From an uncultured Victivallis sp. (GTDB lineage Bacteria > Verrucomicrobiota > Lentisphaeria > Victivallales > Victivallaceae), in NCBI GenBank assembly GCA_944389935.1, contig CALXOE010000004.1:1-64000 (forward strand): a stretch of 64,000 nucleotides of DNA, given 5' to 3'. Of the stretch, positions 35,993-45,121 are shown in pieces. Position 1 is the first letter of the stretch; each line of letters starts with the position of its first letter. The position numbers were made by a program, and so were the translations under genes. The notes under the pieces are model-generated. The model was not told the origin of the DNA. It saw nothing but the letters and a program-made list of their open reading frames with translations, and ran no database searches.

Positions 35993-36520
35993 ATGTCCGG
36001 AAAACGACGCGGAACGGCGGAAAAACTCCGGAGACGCCTCCGCTTCTACTATTTGAAAATCATGCGGAACAACGGCTCTCCGGAGTATATCGCACGCGGG
36101 GTTGCGGTGGGGATTTTCATTGGTTTCTTTCTGCCGATCGGATTTCAATCTCTGCCGGCGATCGCGCTGGCCTGGCTGCTCAAGGGGGCGAAAATTCCGG
36201 CGTTTCTGCTGACGTTTCACAGCAATTACGTCACATCGTTCTTCTTCTACCCGGTGCAGTGTTATGTGGGAAGCTGGCTGCTGTTTCATCCGCTGCGCTG
36301 GCGGATGCTGACGGAACAGCTGCACTCCCTGGTCAACGAACCATCGCTCAAGGCATTCTTTGAGCTGGGGACGCCGCTGGTGCTCTCGTTCTTTGCCGGA
36401 GGGCTCTTCTTCGGATTGCTCACAGCGATTCCCGGCTACCGCCTCACGGTTCGTCTGGTCCTCCGCTTCCGGGCGGAACGCGCGAAAAGACGGGCAAAAG
36501 CCACTGGAAAAAAGTTGTAA
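35993..36520 (+). CDS. DUF2062 membrane protein
   Basis: 175 residues. A basic N-terminus is followed by the DUF2062 hallmark, SPEYIARGVAVGIFIGFFLPIG, then two to three further membrane segments and a basic tail. DUF2062 domains are often attached to or found beside envelope lipid and glycosyltransferase genes; no activity is established. Here it precedes psd and pssA, in line with a membrane-lipid context. Confidence 0.85.
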   Translation: MSGKRRGTAEKLRRRLRFYYLKIMRNNGSPEYIARGVAVGIFIGFFLPIGFQSLPAIALAWLLKGAKIPAFLLTFHSNYVTSFFFYPVQCYVGSWLLFHPLRWRMLTEQLHSLVNEPSLKAFFELGTPLVLSFFAGGLFFGLLTAIPGYRLTVRLVLRFRAERAKRRAKATGKKL

Positions 36521-36542
36521 AAACGGCGCGGACGGTTATATT
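36515..36542 (+). promoter_or_regulatory. Promoter of the psd operon
   Basis: TTGTAA and TATATT at 16 bp. The -35 overlaps the stop of the DUF2062 gene; the ATG is 50 bp downstream. Confidence 0.5.
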
Positions 36543-36592
36543 ATGTTACGATTTCAGGCAGATCACTCAATGATAAGGATTCAAACGGCGTA

Positions 36593-37294
36593 ATGATGAC
36601 TTTGACCAGATACGGATTTCGGGAATGGGGCAGCGCGCTGCTGATTACGGCGGTGGTGCTGGTCGGCTGTTATTTTCTGGGCAGATACGTTCATCCCGGC
36701 TGGGGGTGCGGAGTCGGTGCGGTTGCGATTGTGGTGTTTGTCGCGTTCGCGGCGTTCTTCCGGAATCCGAAGCGGACGATTCCGGAAGATCCGGAACTGC
36801 TCGTCGCCCCCGCGGACGGCGTGGTGCGCGATATCGGCGAGGTGGATGACTTCAATGTTCCGCCGTTCGAGGGGCGCGCACTGCGGATCGGGATTTTCCT
36901 CTCGGTGCTGAACGTCCATGTGAACCGGGCTCCTGCCGAATTCAATGTGACCGGAAAATTTTACCGGGAGGGCGAATACCTCGATGCACGCCACCCCGAG
37001 TGTGACAAACGCAACGAGGCGATGACCATCTCCGGGACCGCGAACGCCGGCGGAAAGAGCTTCCCGATGGCCGTCCGCCAGATCTCCGGGAAAATCGCCC
37101 GCAGAATCGTCTGCCCGGTCGATCCCGGCCGCAAACTGCGGCGCGGTGAAGTTTACGGGATGATCAAATTCGGCTCACGCACCGAACTCTATCTGCCGGT
37201 CGGCGAGTTCGACGTCAAAGTGAAAGTCGGCGACAAGGTCCGCGGCGGAGAAACCGTCATGGCGGTCGCCGCCAACGGCGGGGGCAGCAAATGA
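36593..37294 (+). CDS. psd: Phosphatidylserine decarboxylase (short type)
   Basis: 233 residues with an N-terminal membrane segment. Pyruvoyl-enzyme features are the D75 region VAPADGVVRD, H109 in SVLNVHVNR, H134 in DARHP, and the self-cleavage site G194-S195 in KFGSRTELY, where serine becomes the pyruvoyl group. It converts phosphatidylserine to phosphatidylethanolamine. Its stop overlaps the pssA start (ATGA), so both steps of PE synthesis are translationally coupled. Confidence 0.95.
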   Translation: MMTLTRYGFREWGSALLITAVVLVGCYFLGRYVHPGWGCGVGAVAIVVFVAFAAFFRNPKRTIPEDPELLVAPADGVVRDIGEVDDFNVPPFEGRALRIGIFLSVLNVHVNRAPAEFNVTGKFYREGEYLDARHPECDKRNEAMTISGTANAGGKSFPMAVRQISGKIARRIVCPVDPGRKLRRGEVYGMIKFGSRTELYLPVGEFDVKVKVGDKVRGGETVMAVAANGGGSK

Positions 37295-38130
37295 AGCAGC
37301 GGTTCCGCAACCTGCTGAAAACCAACAAATGGCTCAAATATGTGCCGAACTCGCTGACGCTGTGCAATTCGCTCTGCGGTTTTCTCGCGATTCTCATCAC
37401 GCTGCGGGCGTACGAGCGGGGGATGGACCGGCTCGACGTCTTTTTCTGGAGCGCGGTCATCATCTGCTGCGCGATGATCTTCGATTCGCTCGACGGACTC
37501 GCGGCGCGGATCTTCAACGCCGCGAGCATGCACGGAATTCAGATGGATTCGCTCGCGGACATGGTGACATTCGGCGTCGCACCGGCGACGCTGGTCGCGG
37601 TCATGACCCATTCGCTGCGGACTCCGAACCACATCGGACGCACGGAAGAGATCATCATCTATCTGCTCTGCTCGGTCTACGTCGGCGGAGCGGCTCTGCG
37701 CCTGGCGACTTACAATGTCCATGCGATGCTCGAAAAGAAGTCCGGCGATAAATTCAGCGGACTGCCCTCCCCCGGCGCGGCGATCGGAATCTGCGTGGTC
37801 GTGGCTTACGCATGGTCCTGCGACATCGATCTCACGAAATATGCGTTTCTGCTGCCGGCCTATGCGGCGTTCCTCGGACTGCTGATGGTCAGCCCGATCC
37901 CCTACACGCACGCCGCAAAGTGGCTGCTCTCCGTGCGCCGCAACCGGAAACGGGAACTGCTGCTGGCGGCGATGCTGCTGGTGGTGGTGTTCTTCCGGTT
38001 TGCGGGGCTGGCAGTGCTCGTGACGCTTTACATCTTCGGCGGGCCGGCGCTCGCGCTGTTCCGGATTCTGTTCCGCCGCGAAACGGAGGAAACGACCCGG
38101 ACGGCGAATCCGGCGGGAAAGGCGGGTTGA
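37291..38130 (+). CDS. pssA: CDP-diacylglycerol-serine O-phosphatidyltransferase
   Basis: 279 residues with multiple membrane helices. The CDP-alcohol phosphatidyltransferase motif is intact: D65, D68-G69, A72-R73, G82, D86 and D90. It makes phosphatidylserine from CDP-diacylglycerol and serine. Overlap with psd confirms the pathway. It is followed 3 bp later by a sugar-nucleotide epimerase gene. Confidence 0.93.
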   Translation: MKQRFRNLLKTNKWLKYVPNSLTLCNSLCGFLAILITLRAYERGMDRLDVFFWSAVIICCAMIFDSLDGLAARIFNAASMHGIQMDSLADMVTFGVAPATLVAVMTHSLRTPNHIGRTEEIIIYLLCSVYVGGAALRLATYNVHAMLEKKSGDKFSGLPSPGAAIGICVVVAYAWSCDIDLTKYAFLLPAYAAFLGLLMVSPIPYTHAAKWLLSVRRNRKRELLLAAMLLVVVFFRFAGLAVLVTLYIFGGPALALFRILFRRETEETTRTANPAGKAG

Positions 38131-38133
38131 TTC

Positions 38134-39105
38134 ATGCGTTATCTCATTACCGGCGGAGCCGGGTTCATCGGCGGCCATCTGGTCGAATCTCTGCTTGCGG
38201 ACGGCCATGAAGTGGTCGTCGTGGACGACTATTCGACCGGATCACCGCGCAATCTCGCGAACGTCGCGGCTCATCCGAAGCTGCGGATCATCGAGGCGGA
38301 CATCCTTGAAAGCGCCGAACTGCTCGACGCCGAGATCGCCGCGTGTGACGCAGTGTTCCATCTCGCCGCCGCCGTCGGTGTCGAACTGGTGGTCAAGGAT
38401 CCGGTCCGCACGATCACCACAAATGTGCACGGAACCGAAAATGTGCTGAAGCCGGCGGCGAAATACGGCCGCCGCATCATCGTCGCCTCCACGAGCGAGG
38501 TTTACGGCAAGTCGACTCTCCCGGAATTTACGGAGACGGACGATCTGCTGATCGGCTCGCCTTATCATTCGCGCTGGTCCTACGCCTGCAGCAAACTGCT
38601 GGATGAATTCTACGTCATGGCCTTTCACCGCGCGGTGAATCTGCCGGGGACGGTGGTGCGCTTCTTCAATACGGTCGGACCGCGGCAGACCGGCATGTAC
38701 GGCATGGTGATTCCGCGTTTTGTCGGGCGGGCGCTCGCCGGAGAGCCGCTGCAGGTCTACGGAAACGGGAAGCAGTCGCGCTGTTTCTGTCACGTCGCGG
38801 ATGTGGTGCGCGCGCTGCGGCTGCTCGTCGACTGTCCGGAATCACATGGTCAGATCTACAACATCGGCGGCAGACGCTCGATCACGATCGCCGAACTCGC
38901 GCAGCTTGTGATCGACCGCACCGGGAGCAGCTCGAAAATTGAATACCTCTCCTACGACAAGGCGTATGCGAAAGGATTCGAGGACATGATGCGCCGGATG
39001 CCGAACACCGAAGCGATTCGCAAACTGACCGGCTGGCAGCCGGAACACACGCTCGAAGAGGTCATCGACGACGTCCGTGACTGTCTGCTCGCCGAACGCG
39101 GCTGA
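38134..39105 (+). CDS. NAD-dependent sugar-nucleotide epimerase/dehydratase
   Basis: 323 residues, extended SDR. The cofactor motif is GGAGFIG (residues 7-13), and the catalytic segments are ASTSEVYGKS and YACSK. The VVRFFNTVGPRQTGMYGMVIPRFV and QSRCFCHVADVV segments are typical of UDP-glucose 4-epimerase and UDP-glucuronate decarboxylase relatives. The exact sugar is not determined. Position behind psd-pssA suggests a role in envelope glycan synthesis. Confidence 0.85.
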   Translation: MRYLITGGAGFIGGHLVESLLADGHEVVVVDDYSTGSPRNLANVAAHPKLRIIEADILESAELLDAEIAACDAVFHLAAAVGVELVVKDPVRTITTNVHGTENVLKPAAKYGRRIIVASTSEVYGKSTLPEFTETDDLLIGSPYHSRWSYACSKLLDEFYVMAFHRAVNLPGTVVRFFNTVGPRQTGMYGMVIPRFVGRALAGEPLQVYGNGKQSRCFCHVADVVRALRLLVDCPESHGQIYNIGGRRSITIAELAQLVIDRTGSSSKIEYLSYDKAYAKGFEDMMRRMPNTEAIRKLTGWQPEHTLEEVIDDVRDCLLAERG

Positions 39106-39120
39106 GTCGGGACTCGCCTC

Positions 39121-40158
39121 TTATTGCCGCGCCCCGGCGTTTTTCTGCTGTTCCGCGCGGATATCGTGCATGGTTCTGCGATAGAAGTGGGGACCGACGA
39201 CTTTCGCGTAGTAGGGATAGCGCTTTTTAAGTTCTTCCGGGCAATCCGGTTCGATATTCTGGAATCGGCGATAGAACCAGAGATATTGATCCGGATAACG
39301 GCGGATGTACGATTCGGAGATGCGCATCAAATCCTGCAGAACCTCCGTCTCGTCCCGATACTCGCTGAACGGCTTCGGCAGATAATCGGAGTGGGCGTAA
39401 ACTCGTCCGTCCTCATGGCGCACGCTCGTGCCGTAGACGATGACCGCCGGGATGTCGTGCGCAAGGCAGTATTTCATGAGGTGCGCCGGGGCTGTGCTGC
39501 TCGGAACCGGCAGTCCGAAAAACTCGACGAAACTGCCGCCGTCGCGGACGCGGGTGTTCTGGTCGATCAGCGTGCCGACGCCGCGGCCGTCGCGCAGTGC
39601 CCGGGTCGCGGCGCGGATCGCCCCGTTGGAAAAGATGATTTCAAGGCCTTTGACCTTTTCGCGGTTGCCGCTGTTGAGCAACCGGTTCAGATAGGGGTTG
39701 CGGACGGGTTTCGCGATGGCGACCATATCGACTCCGGCGTAATAGGGAGCCATGACGCCGGAGGCCTCCCAGCTGCCGAGGTGGGGGTTCACGAAGATGA
39801 TCCGTTCATGCCGGGCGACGTGCCCCTTGAGCCGTTCGGTGATATCTTCCGGCAGAACGTAACACCGTTCGATGCGGTCGGAGCGTCCGTTGAGCCAGAC
39901 GAATTCGGCCATGTTCAGCGCGAGGTTGTGCAGCGACCGCCGGGCGACGGCGGCGACTTCAGCGGCGGAATATTCGGGGAACGCGGTTCGGATGTTCGCG
40001 CGCACGAGTTTGCGGATCGAGGGGATGAGGTTCATCGCACAGCCGCAAATCCACGCGACCCCCTTAACGGCGCAATAGGGCATGATCCGCAGGAGTTTAT
40101 AAGGAATCAGAATCGCGAGATAGACCAGAAAGTCCCGCAGTTTTGTAAAAAAGCGCAT
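39121..40158 (-). CDS. Lipid A biosynthesis lauroyl/myristoyl acyltransferase family protein (LpxL/HtrB-like)
   Basis: 345 residues with an N-terminal membrane anchor. The HxxxxE acyltransferase motif is H126-LGSW-E131 in NPHLGSWE, followed by the family's DQN region (LIDQNTRVRDGG) and FFGLPVPSSTAP. It would add a secondary acyl chain to lipid A at the cytoplasmic face of the inner membrane. It supports an LPS-bearing Gram-negative envelope. It lies downstream of the pseudopilin terminator and is convergent with the epimerase gene. Confidence 0.9.
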   Translation of the reverse strand: MRFFTKLRDFLVYLAILIPYKLLRIMPYCAVKGVAWICGCAMNLIPSIRKLVRANIRTAFPEYSAAEVAAVARRSLHNLALNMAEFVWLNGRSDRIERCYVLPEDITERLKGHVARHERIIFVNPHLGSWEASGVMAPYYAGVDMVAIAKPVRNPYLNRLLNSGNREKVKGLEIIFSNGAIRAATRALRDGRGVGTLIDQNTRVRDGGSFVEFFGLPVPSSTAPAHLMKYCLAHDIPAVIVYGTSVRHEDGRVYAHSDYLPKPFSEYRDETEVLQDLMRISESYIRRYPDQYLWFYRRFQNIEPDCPEELKKRYPYYAKVVGPHFYRRTMHDIRAEQQKNAGARQ

Positions 40159-40232
40159 TGCGCACCCCTTTCATCATGAGTTTGAACGGCGGAAATATAC
40201 ACGCGGGGGGGATTTTTTTCCAGTCGGAGGAC

Positions 40233-40260
40233 AAAAAAAACGGCGCGGGAATCCGCGCCG
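40233..40260 (-). terminator. Terminator of the GspG-like pseudopilin gene
   Basis: CGGCGCGG/CCGCGCCG stem with a GAAT loop; on the minus strand it is followed by eight T. Confidence 0.92.
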
Positions 40261-40282
40261 TGAATGTCGATGCAGCCCGGAA

Positions 40283-40924
40283 TCACTTCCAGCTGACGAT
40301 ATCGTCCTGGTTGTCGGAGCCGGTACCGTCCGCCGCATTCCGCCCATCATCATCGACGCCATTCGGGCCGAGCGAATAGATGGCGACTTTTCCGGCGATG
40401 GATTTGTCACTGTCATACGGCATTTCGATCTGGTCGGCGAAATCGACGTCGATCATGATGACATAACGATGCCCCCAGGGGTCGCGCCAGAGATAGGGCA
40501 GATTGACATCGTCGGTTCCATTCTGGGCGGGATCGTAGCTGGGCTTCGGATCGAGGAACTGAATCCGCCGCTTGTTGATGTTCAAATCAGAAGAGTCGTT
40601 GAACATTCTGTTCTTCGGGTCGGTCAATTCGACGATGTACTTGTCATAGGCGTCGACGTTATGATTGAGACCGCCGATTTTGACGAAAGTTTTCCCGCTT
40701 TCCGGAGAGGGCATGTCGGCGCTGCCTTTTTTCATCATCTGCTGGTAGGTGTTTTCGACGCCTTTCAGAGCGGTCATGATCGAAGTCATGTCGGCCCTGG
40801 CCTGGGTTTCGCGTCCTTTCTGCTGACCGAGCATGACCGCGGGGATCAGCAGACCGGCCAGAATCGCGATGATGGCGATCACCACCAACAGTTCCGTCAA
40901 AGTGAACGAATTTCGTGTTCTCAT
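40283..40924 (-). CDS. Type IV pseudopilin, GspG-like
   Basis: 213 residues. The short basic leader MRTRNS is followed by the prepilin cleavage/methylation segment [18 protein letters not shown] with the required Glu at mature position 5. The C-terminal section YSLGPNGVDDDGRN with nearby Asp residues resembles the calcium-binding loop of the major pseudopilin GspG, and WRDPWGHRY is the usual preceding motif. It would be processed by a prepilin peptidase and assemble in a type II secretion pseudopilus. No other secretion gene is adjacent. Confidence 0.88.
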   Translation of the reverse strand: MRTRNSFTLTELLVVIAIIAILAGLLIPAVMLGQQKGRETQARADMTSIMTALKGVENTYQQMMKKGSADMPSPESGKTFVKIGGLNHNVDAYDKYIVELTDPKNRMFNDSSDLNINKRRIQFLDPKPSYDPAQNGTDDVNLPYLWRDPWGHRYVIMIDVDFADQIEMPYDSDKSIAGKVAIYSLGPNGVDDDGRNAADGTGSDNQDDIVSWK

Positions 40925-40996
40925 GATTCAGAATTCCCGTATTTACCAGCTTCTATTTGTCAGGACACCGATTGCAGGTACACGTCCTTTATTGTT

Positions 40997-41025
40997 ATAG
41001 TAAGTTCTTTTTCGTGATTTTTCAA
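40997..41025 (-). promoter_or_regulatory. Promoter of the GspG-like gene with an overlapping palindrome
   Basis: TTGAAA and TACTAT on the minus strand at 17 bp. The perfect palindrome GTGATTTttcAAATCAC (41014-41030) covers the -35. Confidence 0.55.
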
Positions 41026-41076
41026 ATCACAATCGCTTTTTTTTGGCGAAAAATCGCAGGAAACAGCGGAAACGGC

Positions 41077-41105
41077 TTGACAAATTGCATTTGGCCGATT
41101 AGGTT
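41077..41105 (+). promoter_or_regulatory. Promoter of the second pseudopilin gene
   Basis: TTGACA and TAGGTT at 17 bp, 65 bp upstream of the ATG. Confidence 0.5.
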
Positions 41106-41170
41106 ATTCGTCGGGAATCCTTGTGAATCCATTTGAAATACGATACTTTTGCCATACGGAAGGGACAACC

Positions 41171-41860
41171 ATGAAACAGCAGCGTTACAACTTTACGCTC
41201 ACAGAACTGCTCGCGGTCATCGCGATCATCGCGATCCTCGCCGGATTGCTGCTCCCCGCGATCAACGGAGCACGTGTCCGCGCCAAAACCGCCGCCTGCC
41301 TCAGCAACCAGAAGCAGGTAACTTCGTTCATCCGCGCCTACATGAACGACTCCGATCAATATTTCATGTCCGCAACGGGCGGCGACTGGCACAACTGGGG
41401 GTACACGTTGAACCGCCGCAATCTCGTCTCCGACGTGAGAGTGCTGCGCTGTCCGGCCATCTTGAACTACTCTCAGAACAGCGGCGACCCCGCCCAGTTC
41501 ACCAATGAGGTCGGGGAAATCTACGGCGCGGTCTACAACGACAAGGGATTTGATTTCCGCGGAACCGCTTATCTCTACGACTCCACCAACAAGGTGCAGG
41601 TTTCGCCGACTCAGCTCATTCTCGGCGGCTGCACGGTCAGCAGCGCGAACAAACCCGTTCATTTGCTGAATCTCTCCGGGGATGCGAGCGCAACTGCCGG
41701 CAATCTTTACAAAATCCACGGCAATTTCAGCAACGTGTTCTATCTCGACGGACATGCCGAGAGCATTCAGGAGGCCGACCTCAACAAACGCTATTACCCG
41801 AAAGTGAGCGGAGAGGGCGCGGAAAAAGTGGCGGCCGGCTACAAATTCCTCACAGAATAA
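41171..41860 (+). CDS. Prepilin-type N-terminal cleavage/methylation protein (DUF1559-like)
   Basis: 229 residues. MKQQRYN precedes [18 protein letters not shown], with Glu at mature position 5. The globular part contains CLSNQKQVTSFIRAYMND and ends with a VFYLDGHAESI segment, the H-x9-DG-type ending found in the expanded pseudopilin family of Planctomycetes and Lentisphaerae. It is exported and processed by prepilin peptidase. It diverges from the GspG-like gene. The upstream GGAAGGG supports this start over an in-frame ATG at 41123. Confidence 0.88.
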   Translation: MKQQRYNFTLTELLAVIAIIAILAGLLLPAINGARVRAKTAACLSNQKQVTSFIRAYMNDSDQYFMSATGGDWHNWGYTLNRRNLVSDVRVLRCPAILNYSQNSGDPAQFTNEVGEIYGAVYNDKGFDFRGTAYLYDSTNKVQVSPTQLILGGCTVSSANKPVHLLNLSGDASATAGNLYKIHGNFSNVFYLDGHAESIQEADLNKRYYPKVSGEGAEKVAAGYKFLTE

Positions 41861-41893
41861 CGACTTCCGCAGTTGAAACAAGGAGACAGGGAA

Positions 41894-42271
41894 ATGGCCG
41901 GAGTCAAACTTTACAACAAGACCGGGGACGCGAAAGCGGCCAAGATTCAGGAAGGGATCGAGAAGAAGTTCGGTTTCGTTCCGGAGGTGTTTCAGGCGAT
42001 GGGGCGCAACGGGGATTTCCTCGATCTGGCCATGCGCATCGCCGAAGCCGCCGGCAAGGGACTCGACCCCAAGACCAAGGAGCTCATCATCATCGCGGTC
42101 AGCGCGGTCAACGGCTGTGAATACTGCCTCGATGCGCACCGTTCGGCAGCTCTCGCGGCCGGCGTGACCGATGAGGAGATCACCGCCGCGATCGAAGTCG
42201 CCGCCTCGATCAGCCTTTACAACAACTTCAACAAGGCGATCAGCCTGAAATCCGATCTGAAGTCCAAATAA
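41894..42271 (+). CDS. AhpD-like carboxymuconolactone decarboxylase family protein
   Basis: 125 residues from the ATG after AAGGAGA. The family motif is present as NGCEYCLDAH, with the CxxC pair and His of AhpD-type peroxidase/reductase domains. It is probably a small thiol-dependent antioxidant or hydroperoxide reductase rather than a true decarboxylase. It lies 33 bp after the pseudopilin gene and is followed by a terminator. Confidence 0.88.
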   Translation: MAGVKLYNKTGDAKAAKIQEGIEKKFGFVPEVFQAMGRNGDFLDLAMRIAEAAGKGLDPKTKELIIIAVSAVNGCEYCLDAHRSAALAAGVTDEEITAAIEVAASISLYNNFNKAISLKSDLKSK

Positions 42272-42290
42272 GGATTGAAGCTGACGCTCG

Positions 42291-42324
42291 ACGCCGGGTT
42301 TGCGAAAAATCCGGCGTTTTTCTT
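42291..42324 (+). terminator. Terminator after the AhpD-like gene
   Basis: ACGCCGG/CCGGCGT stem, 13-base loop, T-rich tail TTTTTC. Confidence 0.85.
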
Positions 42325-42345
42325 TGTAAAAAGGCCCTGCCCGAC

Positions 42346-42374
42346 TTGAAAAACTGCGGAGGTGGGGATATTTT
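42346..42374 (+). promoter_or_regulatory. Promoter of rpsO
   Basis: TTGAAA and TATTTT at 17 bp. It leaves a leader of about 80 bases, room for the autoregulatory structure often found ahead of S15 genes; I did not identify its fold. Confidence 0.65.
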
Positions 42375-42461
42375 AATCAAATCTGACAACGGTTCAGGTG
42401 GTTTCCGCTCTTTGTCCGGGCGGGAGGCTGCCGAACACGCAATTCTGAAAGGAAGAGAAAG

Positions 42462-42731
42462 ATGGACAAGGCGAAGAGAAGTGAAATCATCAGCAAGTAC
42501 GGCCGCAAAGAGGGCGACACCGGTTCTCCGGAAGTCCAGATTGCTCTGCTGAGCGCCCGCATTCTTGAGCTCACCGAGCACCTGAAAGCGAACAAGAAAG
42601 ACCACAGCACCCGCCGCGGTCTGCTCGCGATGGTGAGCCTCCGCAAGAAGCTGCTTGCCTACCTGATGCGCGAGAACATCGCGAAATACATTGAGATCAC
42701 CGACGCGCTCGGCATCCGCCGCGCGAAGTAA
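42462..42731 (+). CDS. rpsO: 30S ribosomal protein S15
   Basis: 89 residues, the usual length. It binds the central domain of 16S rRNA. Signatures are the [17 protein letters not shown] core and [23 protein letters not shown] polynucleotide phosphorylase gene, the common neighbour, does not follow; instead a strong terminator separates it from an operon of exported proteins. Confidence 0.98.
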   Translation: MDKAKRSEIISKYGRKEGDTGSPEVQIALLSARILELTEHLKANKKDHSTRRGLLAMVSLRKKLLAYLMRENIAKYIEITDALGIRRAK

Positions 42732-42751
42732 TCGGGATCAATGCCGGAAAG

Positions 42752-42782
42752 AGCCGGAGTCGTCGTGACTCCGGCTTTTTTT
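42752..42782 (+). terminator. Terminator after rpsO
   Basis: AGCCGGAGTC/GACTCCGGCT 10-bp stem with a GTCGT loop and a seven-base T run. Confidence 0.95.
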
Positions 42783-42922
42783 CTGCACCCGGAAGTTGCG
42801 GATCCCGCTAAGAATCGGGAAACGGGCGACGTCTTATTGGCGTAATCAGACGGGATGCACTTCGGCCGAGGTCGCAACGGAGGCATTCCGCGAATTCCAA
42901 TACGCGATATGGAGGAGTTTCG

Positions 42923-45121
42923 ATGGGAAAAGCGATGAGTTGGCTGGCAGCGATGATTCTGGCTCTGTCCGCGGGAGCGGCGGAACTTGCGATTCCGCCG
43001 AATGCGCTGGATGTGTCCGTGCCGTACGGCAAATATTATACGCAGTCCGTGATCTCGTACCGGGGAAACGCGATCCGGATCGGCAAAGTCCCCGGACTCC
43101 AGATCCAGTCGCTGTTCTGCCTCTCGGAGCTGACGCCGGGCGAGCAGCGTTTGCGCTTCACGGGGCGGGCGTTCTCCCCGGAGAGCAGCGCCACCGTCAC
43201 GCTCACCGCATTCGGTCTGCACCCGGTCGGGGGAGAGTGCAGCCAGACAAGTTCCCGGAGACAAAACAAGTTTCAATTCCAGCTCCGGCTTCCGGCCGAT
43301 CAGCAGGGGGTTGCGGAATTCCCTTTTCAGCTCGACCCGCAGAAACTGCTCTGCCTGGGATGCGGCAAACCCCTGAATCATTGTCATGTCACATTCTCGC
43401 TCACCATCGACAAACTGCCGCCGAGAGTCAACCCGGATGAGTGGGGATTCGACCTCGCGGAAATCCGGCTGACCGCGACCTCGCCCCTCGCCGCCCAACT
43501 GCAGCCGGCAGGTCTGACGGCTGAGATCGCGAAAGAGCAAAAGCGGTTTGACCGCTGGCAACAGGAGCATCTTGCCATTCTGAAACGTTATCCGACAGAG
43601 AATCGATTCGATGCGTCGGCCTATCCCGGCGGGAAGAATTCATACAGTCGAGGGTTGCCGCCCGACGCGGTCTATCGTTACTTTACTGAAGCGGAATTGC
43701 AGCGGCTCAATCCGCTCTTTCAGGTGAAGAAACTTGCGGGATGGAACTTTTATCAGGAGGATGTCTACTGGCAGATCTTCCCGGAAATCGCCGGGTTCGA
43801 GAACGTGAACCGGGTGTTTCAGCGCGCGGGCGTTCTCTATGGCTGCGCACCGTATCAGCTCGCGCGCTGGAATCCGGGCGAGGCGAAATGGGAGTATCTG
43901 TCGGACGAGTGGAGACACCGCCCGGTCAAAACCTTCCCCGATGCGGCAGGTGAGATTTTCATCGAAAACAATACGGCCCGCAGCCTCTCCGATTACAGTG
44001 AAGTGAAGCTGCCCGCCCGTTCGCGGCACCAGTATGCGACGACGGGGAAACGAACATTCCAGATCGCCCCGGAGCGGCAGGCTCTGCTCGTCGGAGCGGC
44101 CGACTTCTCGAACCCGCAGCCGCTGGAACTGCCGCTGCCGCAAATTTCCGGGGCAAGGGCGGTCGAGATCCGCAACCTCTACCCATGCGCGGACAGAGAA
44201 CGACTGCTCGTGGAGTACACGGCATTTCTGCCGAACAACGCAACTCCGGTGCTGATGGAGCTCGACGCCGCCACTCTCACGCTCACGCCGAAACTTCCGG
44301 CCATCGCGGGGAATTACAGCTTGCAGATCCAGGAAAACAACTGGAGCTTCCTCTCGGGAATCGGAACTCTCTTCGACCCCGGCAAAGGGCAGCCGCTGGC
44401 CATGCTCCGGGACGCGCCGCCTTTGCCGGAGGAGACCGGAGTGACACTCCCGCGACTCGGAATCACCGCCCGGCAGGCGAAAGCGCTGCGGAAATCGCTG
44501 CGACTCGGAGTCTATGCCGTGGCGGACGTGACCGACGAACATGGGCTGATCTGGCTCAATCTCGTCAACCCGGCGGAATCGCTGCGTTTCTTCGGGCTGG
44601 AACAGCGGCTGAATCTCGGTTTGAATGAGGACGGAACAGCGCTTCTGGCCGTAATGCCGGACGGGGTTTACGAGATCCGGCCGAAACAGCTGCCGGAAAT
44701 GCCCGCGTTTCGGCTGGAGATCCGGACTGCGCCGGAACTCCCCGCACCGGCGGAACTCGTCACGGAGATCGAGTCCGATTCCCCCGCGCTCTTCCGCGCG
44801 GAAAAACAGGACGGGAAGATCATCTTTCTCAACCGCCCGGCCGCGGCGGCAACGGCTGTCCGACTGCGGCTTGCGCTTACGTCCGACTGCGAATCGTATC
44901 TTCTCCGCTTCGATTCGCCCGTCCGGACAGGATTCCATTTCACGGCGGAGAGGGCGGACGGCGAAGCGGTCGAGTGTTCCTGGATCGACCCGCAGACGCT
45001 GCGGATCAGCTGCGACACCGCGCTGCTGCATGTGGAACTCCAGAAGCAGCAGGAGTCGCGCCGGTTGAAACTCGAAAGCATTGCACCCGTCAAATCGCAA
45101 CGGAAAGGAACGACGAAATGA
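42923..45121 (+). CDS. Large exported protein of unknown function, first of three
   Basis: 732 residues with a signal peptide (about 1-20, ending AGAAE). The body is beta-rich with no motif I recognise; it contains a CLGCGKPLNHCH segment, a possible metal- or disulfide-forming site, and a middle region (about residues 240-560) with repeated beta-blade-like stretches such as LPLPQISGARAVEIRNLYPC. It starts behind GGAGGAG. Its stop overlaps the next start (ATGA), and the third gene overlaps likewise, so the three are a strict operon. Confidence 0.75.
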   Translation: MGKAMSWLAAMILALSAGAAELAIPPNALDVSVPYGKYYTQSVISYRGNAIRIGKVPGLQIQSLFCLSELTPGEQRLRFTGRAFSPESSATVTLTAFGLHPVGGECSQTSSRRQNKFQFQLRLPADQQGVAEFPFQLDPQKLLCLGCGKPLNHCHVTFSLTIDKLPPRVNPDEWGFDLAEIRLTATSPLAAQLQPAGLTAEIAKEQKRFDRWQQEHLAILKRYPTENRFDASAYPGGKNSYSRGLPPDAVYRYFTEAELQRLNPLFQVKKLAGWNFYQEDVYWQIFPEIAGFENVNRVFQRAGVLYGCAPYQLARWNPGEAKWEYLSDEWRHRPVKTFPDAAGEIFIENNTARSLSDYSEVKLPARSRHQYATTGKRTFQIAPERQALLVGAADFSNPQPLELPLPQISGARAVEIRNLYPCADRERLLVEYTAFLPNNATPVLMELDAATLTLTPKLPAIAGNYSLQIQENNWSFLSGIGTLFDPGKGQPLAMLRDAPPLPEETGVTLPRLGITARQAKALRKSLRLGVYAVADVTDEHGLIWLNLVNPAESLRFFGLEQRLNLGLNEDGTALLAVMPDGVYEIRPKQLPEMPAFRLEIRTAPELPAPAELVTEIESDSPALFRAEKQDGKIIFLNRPAAAATAVRLRLALTSDCESYLLRFDSPVRTGFHFTAERADGEAVECSWIDPQTLRISCDTALLHVELQKQQESRRLKLESIAPVKSQRKGTTK

